From the NCBI RefSeq assembly GCF_009697385.1, contig NZ_VUNL01000003.1, positions 62,001 through 126,000 of the forward strand: a DNA stretch of 64,000 nucleotides, written 5' to 3'. The stretch is from Wylensekiella montiformis (lineage in GTDB: Bacteria > Bacillota > Negativicutes > Selenomonadales > Selenomonadaceae). The position numbers were made by a program, and so were the translations under genes. The notes under the pieces are model-generated. The model did not search any database. It was not told where the DNA came from and saw only the letters and a program-made list of their open reading frames with translations. Each line of letters begins with the position of its first letter. Position 1 is the stretch's first letter. Shown in pieces: positions 16,115-23,225 of the stretch.

Positions 16115-16677
16115 AAGTATTTATCAATCCGGGACATGACACGACATACGACAGCGGCGCGGTCAATCCGAATACGGGGCTGCGTGAGTGCGATGTGGCG
16201 GCAGAAGTCGGCGCACGGGTTGCGGCTTATCTTGAAGCCGCCGGATGCGAGTGCCAGATCATGCAGAGTGACAATCTTGCGCCGACGCCGGCAGGACGTA
16301 GCGAGTATGCAGATCGGCAGGGACCGACGGTCACGGAGACGGCCAATGAGTGGGGTGCTGACATCTTTGTATCCATCCATTGTAACGCCGCAAATACGGC
16401 GGCACAGGGTACGGAGGTTGAGTGTTTCGGCGGCGGTGCGGGCGAGCAGCTTGCGCAGTGCATCCAGTCGCAGATTGTCGGCAGTCTCGGCACGACGGAT
16501 CGCGGCGTGAAGTATATGTCGAAGCTGCTTGTACTCCGGTATACCGATATGCCTGCGGTACTTATCGAGATGGCTTTTATCGACAATGACGATGATGCGG
16601 CGCTGCTTGCGGACAAGCAGGATGATTTCGCGCGGGCCATTGCGCGTGGAATTACAGATTATGAGTGTATTCAATAG
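16111..16677 (+). CDS. N-acetylmuramoyl-L-alanine amidase (phage endolysin, Amidase_3)
   Basis: This enzyme cuts the bond between N-acetylmuramic acid and the L-alanine of the stem peptide to lyse the host. It is 188 residues long, a bare catalytic domain with no cell-wall-binding module. Zinc ligands can be seen: His9 in NPGHD, Glu26 in GLRECD and His90 in SIHCNA. The catalytic Glu is in the conserved VLIEMAFIDN motif (about residue 152). It overlaps the preceding small gene by ATGA. The lack of a signal peptide fits holin-dependent export. Confidence 0.95.
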   Translation: MKVFINPGHDTTYDSGAVNPNTGLRECDVAAEVGARVAAYLEAAGCECQIMQSDNLAPTPAGRSEYADRQGPTVTETANEWGADIFVSIHCNAANTAAQGTEVECFGGGAGEQLAQCIQSQIVGSLGTTDRGVKYMSKLLVLRYTDMPAVLIEMAFIDNDDDAALLADKQDDFARAIARGITDYECIQ

Positions 16678-16755
16678 CGATAGGATGGAATATTTTTTAC
16701 CAGATTTGCGGAATATTTTCCGCGGGTAAAGTAAAAGTGATAGGAAGAATTTATT

Positions 16756-17034
16756 ATGAGCAAATGGGTAGACATTCGCGATACGGCAGTAGATGCTTTG
16801 GGGCTTGATGAGGTAGGAAAGACGATGAAAGGAAATTTGAATCATTGGCTTATGTCTGAGGGGATGGATGTGATTTCTGTAGCCGCCGATAAAGTGATTG
16901 ACCAGTGCAAGAAGGATGCGCCGAATGAAAAAGGGTGGTGCAAAGTGCGTGATGCTTTTGTGCTGCCGCTGGCGATTCAGGGCGGGCTGACCGTCTTAAA
17001 AGTAGTCCTTGAGAAAGCGGCGGCAGAGCAGTAA
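16756..17034 (+). CDS. Hypothetical phage protein after the lysin
   Basis: A 92-residue protein with an AGGAAG site before its ATG. It has two Cys residues (DQCKKDAP and KGWCKVRDAF) and a C-terminal hydrophobic segment (VLPLAIQGGLTVLKVVLEKA), which may be a membrane or core helix. I do not recognise a family. It closes the late operon and is followed by a strong terminator, so it may be a lysis accessory protein. Confidence 0.55.
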   Translation: MSKWVDIRDTAVDALGLDEVGKTMKGNLNHWLMSEGMDVISVAADKVIDQCKKDAPNEKGWCKVRDAFVLPLAIQGGLTVLKVVLEKAAAEQ

Positions 17035-17055
17035 GTATTATTTTTTTCTGATTAC

Positions 17056-17085
17056 GCGAGGGTATTTGCCCTCGCTATTTTTTTT
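17056..17085 (+). terminator. Terminator ending the phage late operon
   Basis: A perfect 7-bp GC-rich stem (17056-17062 with 17069-17075), a six-base loop and a following run of T residues make a classic intrinsic terminator. Confidence 0.92.
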
Positions 17086-17106
17086 ATAAAAATATATAGA
17101 TACCTC

Positions 17107-17140
17107 TTGACAAGTTGTACTGATAGCAGTACAATATAAT
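17107..17140 (+). promoter_or_regulatory. Promoter with overlapping palindromic operator
   Basis: TTGACA (17107-17112) and TACAAT (17130-17135) are 17 bases apart, an almost ideal vegetative promoter. Between and over them lies a perfect inverted repeat, TTGTACTG-ATAG-CAGTACAA (17115-17134), placed to occlude polymerase. The ribbon-helix-helix protein at the end of this small operon is an obvious candidate to bind it. Confidence 0.85.
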
Positions 17141-17191
17141 CAGAAAGAGAAAAGATAGATAGTCCACTCGGTGGCAAGGAGGCAAATCAAA

Positions 17192-17323
17192 ATGAAATTG
17201 ATTAAAGAAGGGAAACGCCGTTTCCATGTTGTTTCTCATCACTATGTTCTGTACGGAAACCTCGGAAATGAGTATTCATATATTCATTTCCGAGGACAAG
17301 CACGGGTTTACATTTTGTGTTGA
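17192..17323 (+). CDS. Small moron-type protein (43 residues)
   Basis: This short frame has the best ribosome site of the locus (AAGGAGG seven to eight bases before ATG) and is the first gene after the promoter at 17107. The protein is basic and aromatic (GKRRFHVVSHHYVLYGNLGN, then YSYIHFRGQARVYILC). No family is recognised. It overlaps, in another frame, the start of the 70-residue gene at 17268; either or both may be translated. Confidence 0.55.
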   Translation: MKLIKEGKRRFHVVSHHYVLYGNLGNEYSYIHFRGQARVYILC

Positions 17324-17477
17324 CAACTTTCCAACTGCCGATATTATGCGACTCGTACGCGGGAAAGTGTCATGGACACAGTTCTGGGCGATAGTGGAAT
17401 TCCATTATCGTCAGCAGGAGGAAGAAGCCCGCAGATGGCGGGAAGAGAATAGTATTTACAGCGAAAACTATATGTAA
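17268..17477 (+). CDS. Small moron-type protein (70 residues)
   Basis: This frame begins at ATG 17268 inside the preceding short gene and encodes an acidic protein with a strand-rich start (MSIHIFISEDKHGFTFCVD) and a highly charged C-terminal helix (HYRQQEEEARRWREEN). The frame remains open upstream to 17226, but that start lacks a ribosome site. Translation could be coupled to the 43-residue gene. Small acidic proteins in this prophage position are often host-takeover or anti-defence factors, but nothing in the sequence proves it. Confidence 0.5.
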   Translation: MSIHIFISEDKHGFTFCVDNFPTADIMRLVRGKVSWTQFWAIVEFHYRQQEEEARRWREENSIYSENYM

Positions 17478-17480
17478 AGA

Positions 17481-17529
17481 AAAAGCCAAAAGATGAATTA
17501 ATTCAGCCGAATTACAATTTGGCTTTTTT
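17481..17529 (+). terminator. Weak hairpin terminator within the moron operon
   Basis: A 10-bp A/T-rich stem (17481-17490 with 17518-17527) with GCC/GGC in its middle, a 27-base loop and a short T run. It would reduce but probably not abolish read-through to the regulator gene. Confidence 0.55.
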
Positions 17530-17565
17530 ATAACATAAAGTAGCGGATGAAGGAGGATTAAAATA

Positions 17566-17751
17566 ATGCAGGAAAGCAGGAGGCGGGCCAATGAAAAATG
17601 GCTGAAAGCGAATTACGAACAAATATCTTTTCGTGCGCCGAAGGGCACGAAAGCGAAAATAAAGGAAGCAGCCGCCGCCAATGATATGAGCATGGCGGCC
17701 TATCTTCAGGCCGCATACAAAGAAAAGCAGCTAAAGAAACAGAAGGAATAG
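17566..17751 (+). CDS. Ribbon-helix-helix (Arc/CopG-like) DNA-binding protein
   Basis: The 61-residue basic protein has the layout of Arc-type repressors: a strand EQISFRAPKGTKAKIKEAAA entering helix one (about residues 18-37), then a turn and helix two NDMSMAAYLQAAYKEKQ. Such proteins bind short palindromes as dimers or tetramers. A strong GAAGGAGG site precedes the ATG. It is the last gene of the operon whose promoter carries the TTGTACTG inverted repeat, so autoregulation is likely (inference). Confidence 0.78.
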   Translation: MQESRRRANEKWLKANYEQISFRAPKGTKAKIKEAAAANDMSMAAYLQAAYKEKQLKKQKE

Positions 17752-17756
17752 ATTAG

Positions 17757-17788
17757 AATACAGGGCGAGGTTCAGCCCTGTATTTTGT
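17757..17788 (+). terminator. Terminator after the ribbon-helix-helix gene
   Basis: A perfect 10-bp stem (17757-17766 with 17775-17784) with an eight-base loop and a T-rich tail closes the moron operon, and with it the last recognisable phage gene. Confidence 0.85.
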
Positions 17789-17843
17789 CTTTCCAGTGTA
17801 GACCCTACATACCCTTGTGGCGCGCTATTTATTGGCGTTCGGT

Positions 17844-17876
17844 ACATACAAATTACATACATACTGCATACAAAGA
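17844..17876 (+). repeat. Three imperfect 11-bp direct repeats near the prophage end
   Basis: Units ACATACAAATT, ACATACATACT and GCATACAAAGA follow each other with an 11-base period. One-turn spacing suggests cooperative protein binding, for example integrase arm sites or a regulator. The surrounding 17790-17912 is otherwise non-coding. Confidence 0.6.
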
Positions 17877-17912
17877 TATAGACAATCCGCGTCATTACTA
17901 CGTTCTGTCTAA

Positions 17913-18197
17913 TATATAATTTACATAGATTTAAATCTCAGCTATCTGACAAGCAATATTCTGGCCTATCTGCTGAATTGTTTTTTGATTTTTCATGCCC
18001 GGCCGGTTTTTCATGGCTATTTTCGCTTTATGATGTCGTATATTCCCAATTTTCTTTTGGAAAACGGCATTGTTGTCATTACCTATAATATGCTGGCGTG
18101 TGCTCCGCTGATCAGTTTTCTGGTAGCGGCGTTTCTGTCGATGCCGATTACCTTTCTGCTGGTCCGCTTCTGGGCCTTTCACCAGCGCTCAAAGTAA
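17913..18197 (+). pseudogene. 5'-truncated GtrA-like membrane protein
   Basis: GtrA-family proteins are about 120-140-residue, four-helix membrane proteins implicated in flipping lipid-linked sugars. This frame is open from 17913 and gives about 94 residues with the last three helices: YLTSNILAYLLNCFLIFHA (second helix plus the 'NrrwvF'-like turn), a third helix around MMSYIPNFLLENGIVVITYN, and the family's C-terminal signature MPITFLLVRFWAFH. The first helix with its usual VGxxNT motif is absent, and no start codon with a ribosome site exists. The break coincides with the prophage end, so insertion of the phage into this gene is a good explanation. Confidence 0.68.
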
Positions 18198-18212
18198 AAG
18201 GAGGATCGTTCT

Positions 18213-18314
18213 ATGAAATCCTGTCTGTTTTATGCTTTGCTTTCTGCAGTCAGTGCGGCCCTGGTTTCTATTTTTTTTAGCAAGATCGGCTGTCTTGACA
18301 ATAAAAGCTGCTGA
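18213..18314 (+). pseudogene. EamA-like transporter fragment (33 residues)
   Basis: This short frame follows the GtrA fragment by 15 bases and has a perfect AAAGGAGG site. Its product (LFYALLSAVSAALVSIFFSK through IGCLDNKSC) resembles only the first helix of small EamA/DMT transporters, which normally run to about 140 or 300 residues. Translation stops after one helix. It may be a decayed transporter or a genuine single-helix peptide; decay is favoured because the neighbour is also truncated. Confidence 0.45.
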
Positions 18315-18360
18315 TGCTATGATAAATATTGATCGGACGAATAATTAAATAAAAGTGGAT

Positions 18361-18530
18361 CAGGTGTCTATGACTTAATAGGGAATCCGGTAAAAGCCGG
18401 AGCGGTCCCGCCACTGTAACAGCGAGTCCGGCTGCACGATGTCACTGGAGAGAGGGTAAGCTTTCTTTGGGAAGACGCAGCAGGGCGATGAACTGGAGCC
18501 AGGAGAACTGCCTGATTGACGGTCACCGTT
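18361..18530 (+). ncRNA. Cobalamin riboswitch
   Basis: The B12-box GCCACTGT (18410-18417) with the preceding GGTCCCG, the P3-P6 core around GGGAATCCGGT at 18381, and the closing AGCCAGGAGAACTGCCTG (18498-18515) are hallmark elements of the AdoCbl aptamer. It lies upstream of the CbiK gene and is followed by a terminator hairpin, so control by transcription attenuation is expected: cobalamin binding should lower chelatase expression. Confidence 0.93.
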
Positions 18531-18618
18531 TGACCTGCGAGCGATGGGAAGGGGATCACGATACCATTCATAGAGATTCTGGCATACCAGAACAGAAGAA
18601 CTGAATGATTTTTCGCGA

Positions 18619-18646
18619 GCCCTTTCCTTTGCGGAAGGGCTTTTTT
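18619..18646 (+). terminator. Riboswitch terminator
   Basis: A GC-rich hairpin (GCCCTTTCC at 18619-18627 pairing with GGAAGGGC at 18633-18640, one bulge) is followed by six T residues. It is placed right after the cobalamin aptamer as the expected expression platform. Confidence 0.85.
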
Positions 18647-18679
18647 ATTGCCTGATTCCGGGAAATGTCAAAAGATTTT

Positions 18680-18790
18680 CTGTCACAGCATCACAGCCGT
18701 GACAGGAGAATTGCTCATACATTTCATTCAGTTCTATCTGCTGCGGAAATGCCGCAGCGGCTCCAGGCTTAGTCCGGAGCCTTCTTTTTT
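18680..18790 (+). promoter_or_regulatory. Second structured leader with terminator before cbiK
   Basis: Three hairpins occur in a row: CTGTCAC/GTGACAG (18680-18686 with 18699-18705), CTGCGG/CCGCAG around 18741-18757, and GGCTCC/GGAGCC (18759-18764 with 18776-18781) followed by a T-rich tail. The last is a good intrinsic terminator. A transcript from the riboswitch would need to pass two terminators, or a second promoter lies between. From 18791 to 18921 I see no further element except the GAGGGAGG ribosome site of cbiK. Confidence 0.6.
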
Positions 18791-18921
18791 CGATACCTGT
18801 TCCGTGAGGAGCAGTTCTCATATTTCCCGCTTTTTAAAGAGAAGCGGGCGATATACTGCATATTATGAAGGGATGAACAACTTCATGGTGCAGAAGATAT
18901 GCTTTGAGGGAGGAATTTTTT

Positions 18922-19923
18922 ATGAAGAAAAGTTGGAAAAACATGCTGGTTGCCAGTTTGGTCTGTTCTGCGGTGTTGGGGATCTCGCAGCCTTGTACGG
19001 AAGCGGCGTATCAGCTGAATCCGGAAGTGAAAAATGCAACGATGGCACTTAAGTCGGCGTCACAGATCGGTGTGTTGAAATATGAAAATCCTGCGCTCAA
19101 AGATCAGGCCGATAAAGATGCCATTGTGGTCATGACGTTCGGGACAACGTTTAAGGACACGCGCGTCAAAACGATTGATGCGACGGTTCAGGCCATTCAG
19201 CAGCAGCATCCGGGTACGAAAGTGGTAACGGCATATACCTCTCATATCATCATTGACCGGGTTTTGAAAAAAGAAGGGATCAAATTCCCGACACCGGAGG
19301 AAGCGCTGGATCAGCTGAAGGCGGATGGATACAGCCGCGTTGCTCTGGTGTCGCTTGACGTCATTCCCGGCATGGAATACGATTACGATAAAGGCGTCTA
19401 TGAAAATTATAAGGAAAAGTTCAAAAAAATGACGCTCGGAACCTCGCTCATGTACTGGCAGGGACAGGAAGGACAGGCCGATGATGTATCGGAGACGATT
19501 CAGGCATTGTCCAGCCAGTTCCCAAGGCAGGGCAAGGAAGATGCGATTCTGATCATGGCACATGGTACCCCGCAGGTATCTAACGCCTATTATTCGGTCA
19601 TCCAGGCAAAAATCGATGAAATGGGATACAAAAATGTATTCGTCTATACGGTAGAGGGCTGGCCGTCTTTGGAAACCGTCCTGCCGAAGCTCAAAAAGAA
19701 TGGTGTGAAGCATGTTACGCTAATGCCGATTATGATGGTAGCCGGCGATCATGCGAATAATGATATGGCTGGCAGCGATAAGGACTCTCATAAATCCATT
19801 TTGGAAGCTGCTGGATTCAAAGTAGATGCTTATATTCATGGCATCGGCGAAAATCCACAGATTCGCAGCCTGTATGTCAAGCGGGCAGAGGACGCCTGGA
19901 ATGCACTGGAAAGCAATTCGTAA
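18922..19923 (+). CDS. cbiK: Exported CbiK-type sirohydrochlorin cobaltochelatase
   Basis: CbiK inserts Co(II) into sirohydrochlorin in the anaerobic cobalamin pathway. The 333-residue protein has the family's two-domain chelatase fold: VVMTFGTTFKDTR (about residues 60-72), SHIIIDRVL, the active-site His in IMAHGTPQVSN (about residue 213), and the metal-binding signature VAGDHANNDMAG. A clear N-terminal signal peptide (residues 1-29, basic start, hydrophobic core, cleavage near TEAA-Y) indicates export, as in the periplasmic CbiK of Desulfovibrio. The ATG at 18922 is chosen over an upstream GTG-like start because GAGGGAGG lies in front of it. Cobalamin control comes from the upstream riboswitch. 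Export makes a role in metal or tetrapyrrole trafficking possible. Confidence 0.9.
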   Translation: MKKSWKNMLVASLVCSAVLGISQPCTEAAYQLNPEVKNATMALKSASQIGVLKYENPALKDQADKDAIVVMTFGTTFKDTRVKTIDATVQAIQQQHPGTKVVTAYTSHIIIDRVLKKEGIKFPTPEEALDQLKADGYSRVALVSLDVIPGMEYDYDKGVYENYKEKFKKMTLGTSLMYWQGQEGQADDVSETIQALSSQFPRQGKEDAILIMAHGTPQVSNAYYSVIQAKIDEMGYKNVFVYTVEGWPSLETVLPKLKKNGVKHVTLMPIMMVAGDHANNDMAGSDKDSHKSILEAAGFKVDAYIHGIGENPQIRSLYVKRAEDAWNALESNS

Positions 19924-19977
19924 TTCGTTTGCTGGTATAGAGCAAAATCAGGCTCCCGCTTGATCTTGTCCGGACTC

Positions 19978-20016
19978 CGGTACGTTTTTCTTTGATGGGA
20001 AACGTACCGTTTTTTT
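19978..20016 (+). terminator. Terminator after cbiK
   Basis: A perfect 10-bp stem (19978-19987 with 20000-20009), a 12-base loop and a run of seven T residues. It isolates cbiK from the next gene. Confidence 0.92.
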
Positions 20017-20110
20017 CTTTCTGGTTTTTCTTTTCAAAGGTTTGGTATGATTTACGTATCAAAAGAATGGAAACGGAACCATAAAAGGTGCCAGAAAGAG
20101 GCTGCACTCT

Positions 20111-20139
20111 TTGCTGATAAAGAGTAAGTTTGCTATAAT
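20111..20139 (+). promoter_or_regulatory. Promoter of the FlgT-like gene
   Basis: A perfect TATAAT (20134-20139) has TTGCTG (20111-20116) 17 bases upstream. This places the transcript start near 20146 and supports the downstream ATG at 20231 as the gene start, rather than the longer open frame that would begin inside the promoter. Confidence 0.6.
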
Positions 20140-20230
20140 GGCCATAGAGCAGGAGCAGCAGATCAGAATGGTAGTTATCGCTTCCAGTCGGTTTGGATGC
20201 TATGTTTCGGGAAAGGGAGGTATCTGCCTT

Positions 20231-21322
20231 ATGCGCAGTTATGGGAAAAAAGCGATGCTCGCCGGAATCTTTTTTATGGCGCTGAACGCATCCGTATCAG
20301 CGGCATCGGTGACCGTGACCGGCCAGGGCGGGTCGGAACGAAGCGCGCTTCATCAGGCCATGCGGCAGGCGATTGAGCAGCAGGTCGGTGTTATGGTAGA
20401 CAGCCGCAGCTATGTGCAGAATTACCGCCTGATTCAGGATCGGATTTATTCGCAAGCAGATGGTTATATTCGAAGCTATGAAGTGCTTGCGTCGGACAAC
20501 AAGAATGGCATTTATACCGTGACGATACGGGCAGATGTTCAGGACCAGAAGATTCAGGCTGCACTTGGTACCTATGCACAGAAGAAAGCGGTGGTCGGTG
20601 CCAATATGCAGGATCCGCGCATTGGCATTGTTGCCGCTGACCCGGAAGGAGCTCGCTATGCAGATCTGGAAAATCTCGTGATGAAGGGGCTTTCTGAGCA
20701 GGGATTTACGAGGCTGGTTGATGTGGATCAGCTGGATGCGGCCGGAAGCCGGCGTTTGGCATCGGCCGTGTTTTCCGGAGATGCTGCGCTGCAGAAATCG
20801 CTGGCAAGCCGGTTCCCGGTCGATTATCTTGTGATCGTTCATGTAAATAAAGCTGTCGGCAGTATGGCGGACTATGTGGATATACCCGGATTTGAAAAGT
20901 TGAAACGTGCGGACGTAACACTGTCCGTGCGAATGTTTAACGTCAATACCGGGGAAGTGTTGTACGCCGGAGTGTTTACCGGCAGGTCGCAGCGTCGCGG
21001 TCCCCATGCTCTTCAGGAGGCGATCTCACAAGCATCAGAGGAAATTCCTGATGCAGTAGGAAAAGCGGCATTGGGCAAGGCCGCGAATCCGGAGCAGCAT
21101 CTGCAGCTCATCGTTACCAGCAATCAGCTGGGCAGCATCCATGAAGCGACGGCGTATTTGCAGGAACTGGCCGGTGTAAGCAATGTATATGTCCGCGATG
21201 CGAGCTTCGGCAATATGACCATCGATTTGGATTTCCTCGGCACAGCGCATGATTTTGCGGTACTGCTGGAGAATCAGCACATCAAGGTCTTAGAGATGGG
21301 CTCCGAGTATGTAAAAATTTAA
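20231..21322 (+). CDS. Exported FlgT N-terminal-domain-like protein
   Basis: The 363-residue protein begins with a signal peptide (MRSYGKKAMLAGIFFMAL, cleavage near SVSA-AS) and so acts outside the cytoplasm. The mature part opens with VTVTGQGGSERSALHQAMRQ followed by an AIEQQVGVMVDSRSYVQNY stretch, the signature of the FlgT N-terminal / LPP20-like domain found in flagellar H-ring proteins and related envelope proteins. The rest alternates helices and strands (DYLVIVHVNKAVGSMADYVD, VTLSVRMFNVNTGEVLYAG), as in TolB-N-like or CsgG-like domains, and ends with a FlgT-like second copy. No other flagellar export genes are next to it, so a general envelope role is also possible. Confidence 0.72.
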   Translation: MRSYGKKAMLAGIFFMALNASVSAASVTVTGQGGSERSALHQAMRQAIEQQVGVMVDSRSYVQNYRLIQDRIYSQADGYIRSYEVLASDNKNGIYTVTIRADVQDQKIQAALGTYAQKKAVVGANMQDPRIGIVAADPEGARYADLENLVMKGLSEQGFTRLVDVDQLDAAGSRRLASAVFSGDAALQKSLASRFPVDYLVIVHVNKAVGSMADYVDIPGFEKLKRADVTLSVRMFNVNTGEVLYAGVFTGRSQRRGPHALQEAISQASEEIPDAVGKAALGKAANPEQHLQLIVTSNQLGSIHEATAYLQELAGVSNVYVRDASFGNMTIDLDFLGTAHDFAVLLENQHIKVLEMGSEYVKI

Positions 21323-21339
21323 GCAAAAAAGAAATTTTT

Positions 21340-21415
21340 AGTGCCAAGGAAAAATACTTGACAGGTTATGCAGGCTTCGGTATAATAGCAGTGTCAAGGA
21401 CAAAGCCTTGGCACT
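21340..21415 (+). repeat. Inverted and direct copies of GTGCCAAGGA around the ylxM promoter
   Basis: AGTGCCAAGG (21340-21349), GTGTCAAGGA (21391-21400) and the inverted CCTTGGCACT (21406-21415) surround the promoter. The second and third can fold into a hairpin at the very 5' end of the mRNA (21391-21399 with 21406-21414). They may be an operator, an mRNA-stabilising stem, or both. Confidence 0.65.
21358..21386 (+). promoter_or_regulatory. Strong vegetative promoter of the ylxM-ffh operon
   Basis: TTGACA (21358-21363) and TATAAT (21381-21386) are both perfect and 17 bases apart. It drives the SRP and ribosomal operon that follows. Confidence 0.92.
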
Positions 21416-21444
21416 TACTTTTGGGAAAAACAGGTGATGACATC

Positions 21445-21804
21445 GTGGAGCAGCTGTTGTATTTGTCGGCTTTGTTTGATCTCTATGGAGCGCTTTTGAC
21501 AGAAAAACAGCAGGAGTGCCTGCGCATGCATCTGTTTGATGACTTTTCTTTATCGGAAATTGGCGAGTCGCTGGGGATTTCCCGGCAGGCTGTCTATGAC
21601 AACATTCATCGCTCCGAAAAGGCCATGGAATCCTATGAAGAGAAGCTGGGGCTTGTGCGCCGTTATCAGGCGGAACGTCAGGCGCTGGCTGATATTTGCG
21701 AATCCATCAGAGGACTGAAGCAGCCAGGCAATGAGGCCGCTGTCGATGCAGTCCTTGATCGGCTGTCTGGTTACTTAGGCAGCGGTCAGGAGGTATCTAA
21801 GTGA
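21445..21804 (+). CDS. ylxM: YlxM, SRP-associated helix-turn-helix protein
   Basis: YlxM is a small protein encoded with Ffh in Firmicutes and thought to modulate the signal recognition particle. The 119-residue protein has a sigma-70 region 4-like HTH: LYGALLTEKQQECLRMHL, FDDFSLSEIGESLGISRQAV and then the recognition-helix YDNIHRSEKAM. The GTG at 21445 is chosen because AGGTGATG lies before it and the promoter/hairpin occupies the frame further upstream. The stop overlaps the ffh GTG start by four bases. Confidence 0.92.
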   Translation: MEQLLYLSALFDLYGALLTEKQQECLRMHLFDDFSLSEIGESLGISRQAVYDNIHRSEKAMESYEEKLGLVRRYQAERQALADICESIRGLKQPGNEAAVDAVLDRLSGYLGSGQEVSK

Positions 21805-23186
21805 TTTTTGAAAGTTTATCCGACCGCCTGCAGGCGACATTCAAGAAGCTACGCGGTCATGGCAAGTTGACAGAGAAGGATGTCAATGAGGCCATGCGTG
21901 AAGTGCGCATGGCTCTTCTAGAAGCCGATGTCAATTTCAGAGTGGTCAAACAATTTATCCAGACCGTTAAAGAACGGGCGATCGGACAAAATGTGCTGGA
22001 TACATTGACGCCGGCACAGGTTGTCATTAAAATTGTGGATGAAGAGCTCACGAACCTCATGGGAGGAACGCAGAGCCGCATCAATATGAGTCCGAATCCG
22101 CCGACAGTTATTATGATGGTCGGACTTCAGGGCGCCGGCAAGACCACCTCGGCCGGCAAGCTTGGACTGGCGCTCAAGAAGCAGGGGAAGCGTCCTCTCC
22201 TGGTTGCCTGCGATATTTATCGACCTGCTGCTGTCAAGCAGCTGCAGGTTGTCGGCGCACAGCTGGAGCTGCCTGTCTTTTCGATGGATGCAGGAACAGA
22301 TGCGGTGACGATTGCCAGATCTTCCATTGCGTATTCACAGTCTCATGCGAATGATGTGGTCATCATCGATACGGCCGGCCGGCTTCAGATTGATGAAAAA
22401 CTGATGCAGGAACTTCGCGATATTAAAGCGGAGGTACGCCCGCACGAGATCCTGCTGGTCGTTGATGCAATGACTGGTCAGGAAGCGGTGAACGTAGCGC
22501 AGAGCTTCCATGAGAGCCTCGGTCTGGACGGCGTGGTTATGACGAAGCTCGACGGCGATGCCCGCGGAGGCGCAGCGCTTTCGGTCAAGGCGGTTACGAA
22601 TGTTCCAATCAAGTTCGTCGGCATGGGAGAAAAACTGGAGGCGCTCCAGCCTTTCCATCCGGACCGCATGGCATCCCGCATTCTGGGCATGGGCGATGTC
22701 CTTTCTCTCGTAGAGAAGGCGCAGCAGACCTTTGATCTGGAAGAAGCAAAAAAAATGGAAAAGAAGCTCCGCAGAGAGGAGTTTACCCTTGATGATTTTC
22801 TGAGTCAGATGCAGCAGGTAAAGAAGCTCGGTTCTTTGGAAAACATTCTGGGCATGATTCCCGGCATGGGCGGGCTGAAAAAGCAGCTGGAAGGGCAGGA
22901 TATTGACCTTGACGGCAAGGAAATGCGTCAGATTGAGGCCATCATCAAATCAATGACGCCGCAGGAACGCGCCGATATCGGCATCATCAACGGCAGTCGC
23001 CGCAAGCGGATTGCGCTTGGCTCCGGCACACGCGTTCAGGATGTAAATAAGCTTTTGAAGCAGTTTGGCGAAATGAGAAAGATGATGAAGAAGATGAAAA
23101 AAATGCAGAAGGGCAAGAAGGGATTTCCGGGACTCGGTGCTTTGGGCGGTCTTGGCGGCTTCCCCAAGATGCCGTTTATGCATTAA
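21801..23186 (+). CDS. ffh: Signal recognition particle GTPase Ffh (SRP54)
   Basis: Ffh binds signal sequences of nascent membrane proteins and delivers ribosomes to FtsY. The 461-residue protein has the helical N domain (1-85), then the G domain with P-loop GLQGAGKTTSAGK (about 108-120), DTAGRLQ (about 190) and TKLDGDARGG (about 248-257). The Met-rich M domain follows from about residue 330 and ends with a Lys/Met-rich tail. Length is typical. Start is GTG, coupled to ylxM. Confidence 0.98.
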   Translation: MIFESLSDRLQATFKKLRGHGKLTEKDVNEAMREVRMALLEADVNFRVVKQFIQTVKERAIGQNVLDTLTPAQVVIKIVDEELTNLMGGTQSRINMSPNPPTVIMMVGLQGAGKTTSAGKLGLALKKQGKRPLLVACDIYRPAAVKQLQVVGAQLELPVFSMDAGTDAVTIARSSIAYSQSHANDVVIIDTAGRLQIDEKLMQELRDIKAEVRPHEILLVVDAMTGQEAVNVAQSFHESLGLDGVVMTKLDGDARGGAALSVKAVTNVPIKFVGMGEKLEALQPFHPDRMASRILGMGDVLSLVEKAQQTFDLEEAKKMEKKLRREEFTLDDFLSQMQQVKKLGSLENILGMIPGMGGLKKQLEGQDIDLDGKEMRQIEAIIKSMTPQERADIGIINGSRRKRIALGSGTRVQDVNKLLKQFGEMRKMMKKMKKMQKGKKGFPGLGALGGLGGFPKMPFMH

Positions 23187-23225
23187 ATTTCATATGATTT
23201 CTCTGTGAAAGGTGGTGAATTTTCA

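Noticed and set aside
18648..19052. A + strand frame of 134 codons across the cbiK leader
   Set aside because: It overlaps terminator hairpins and the start of cbiK in another frame, and has no ribosome site.
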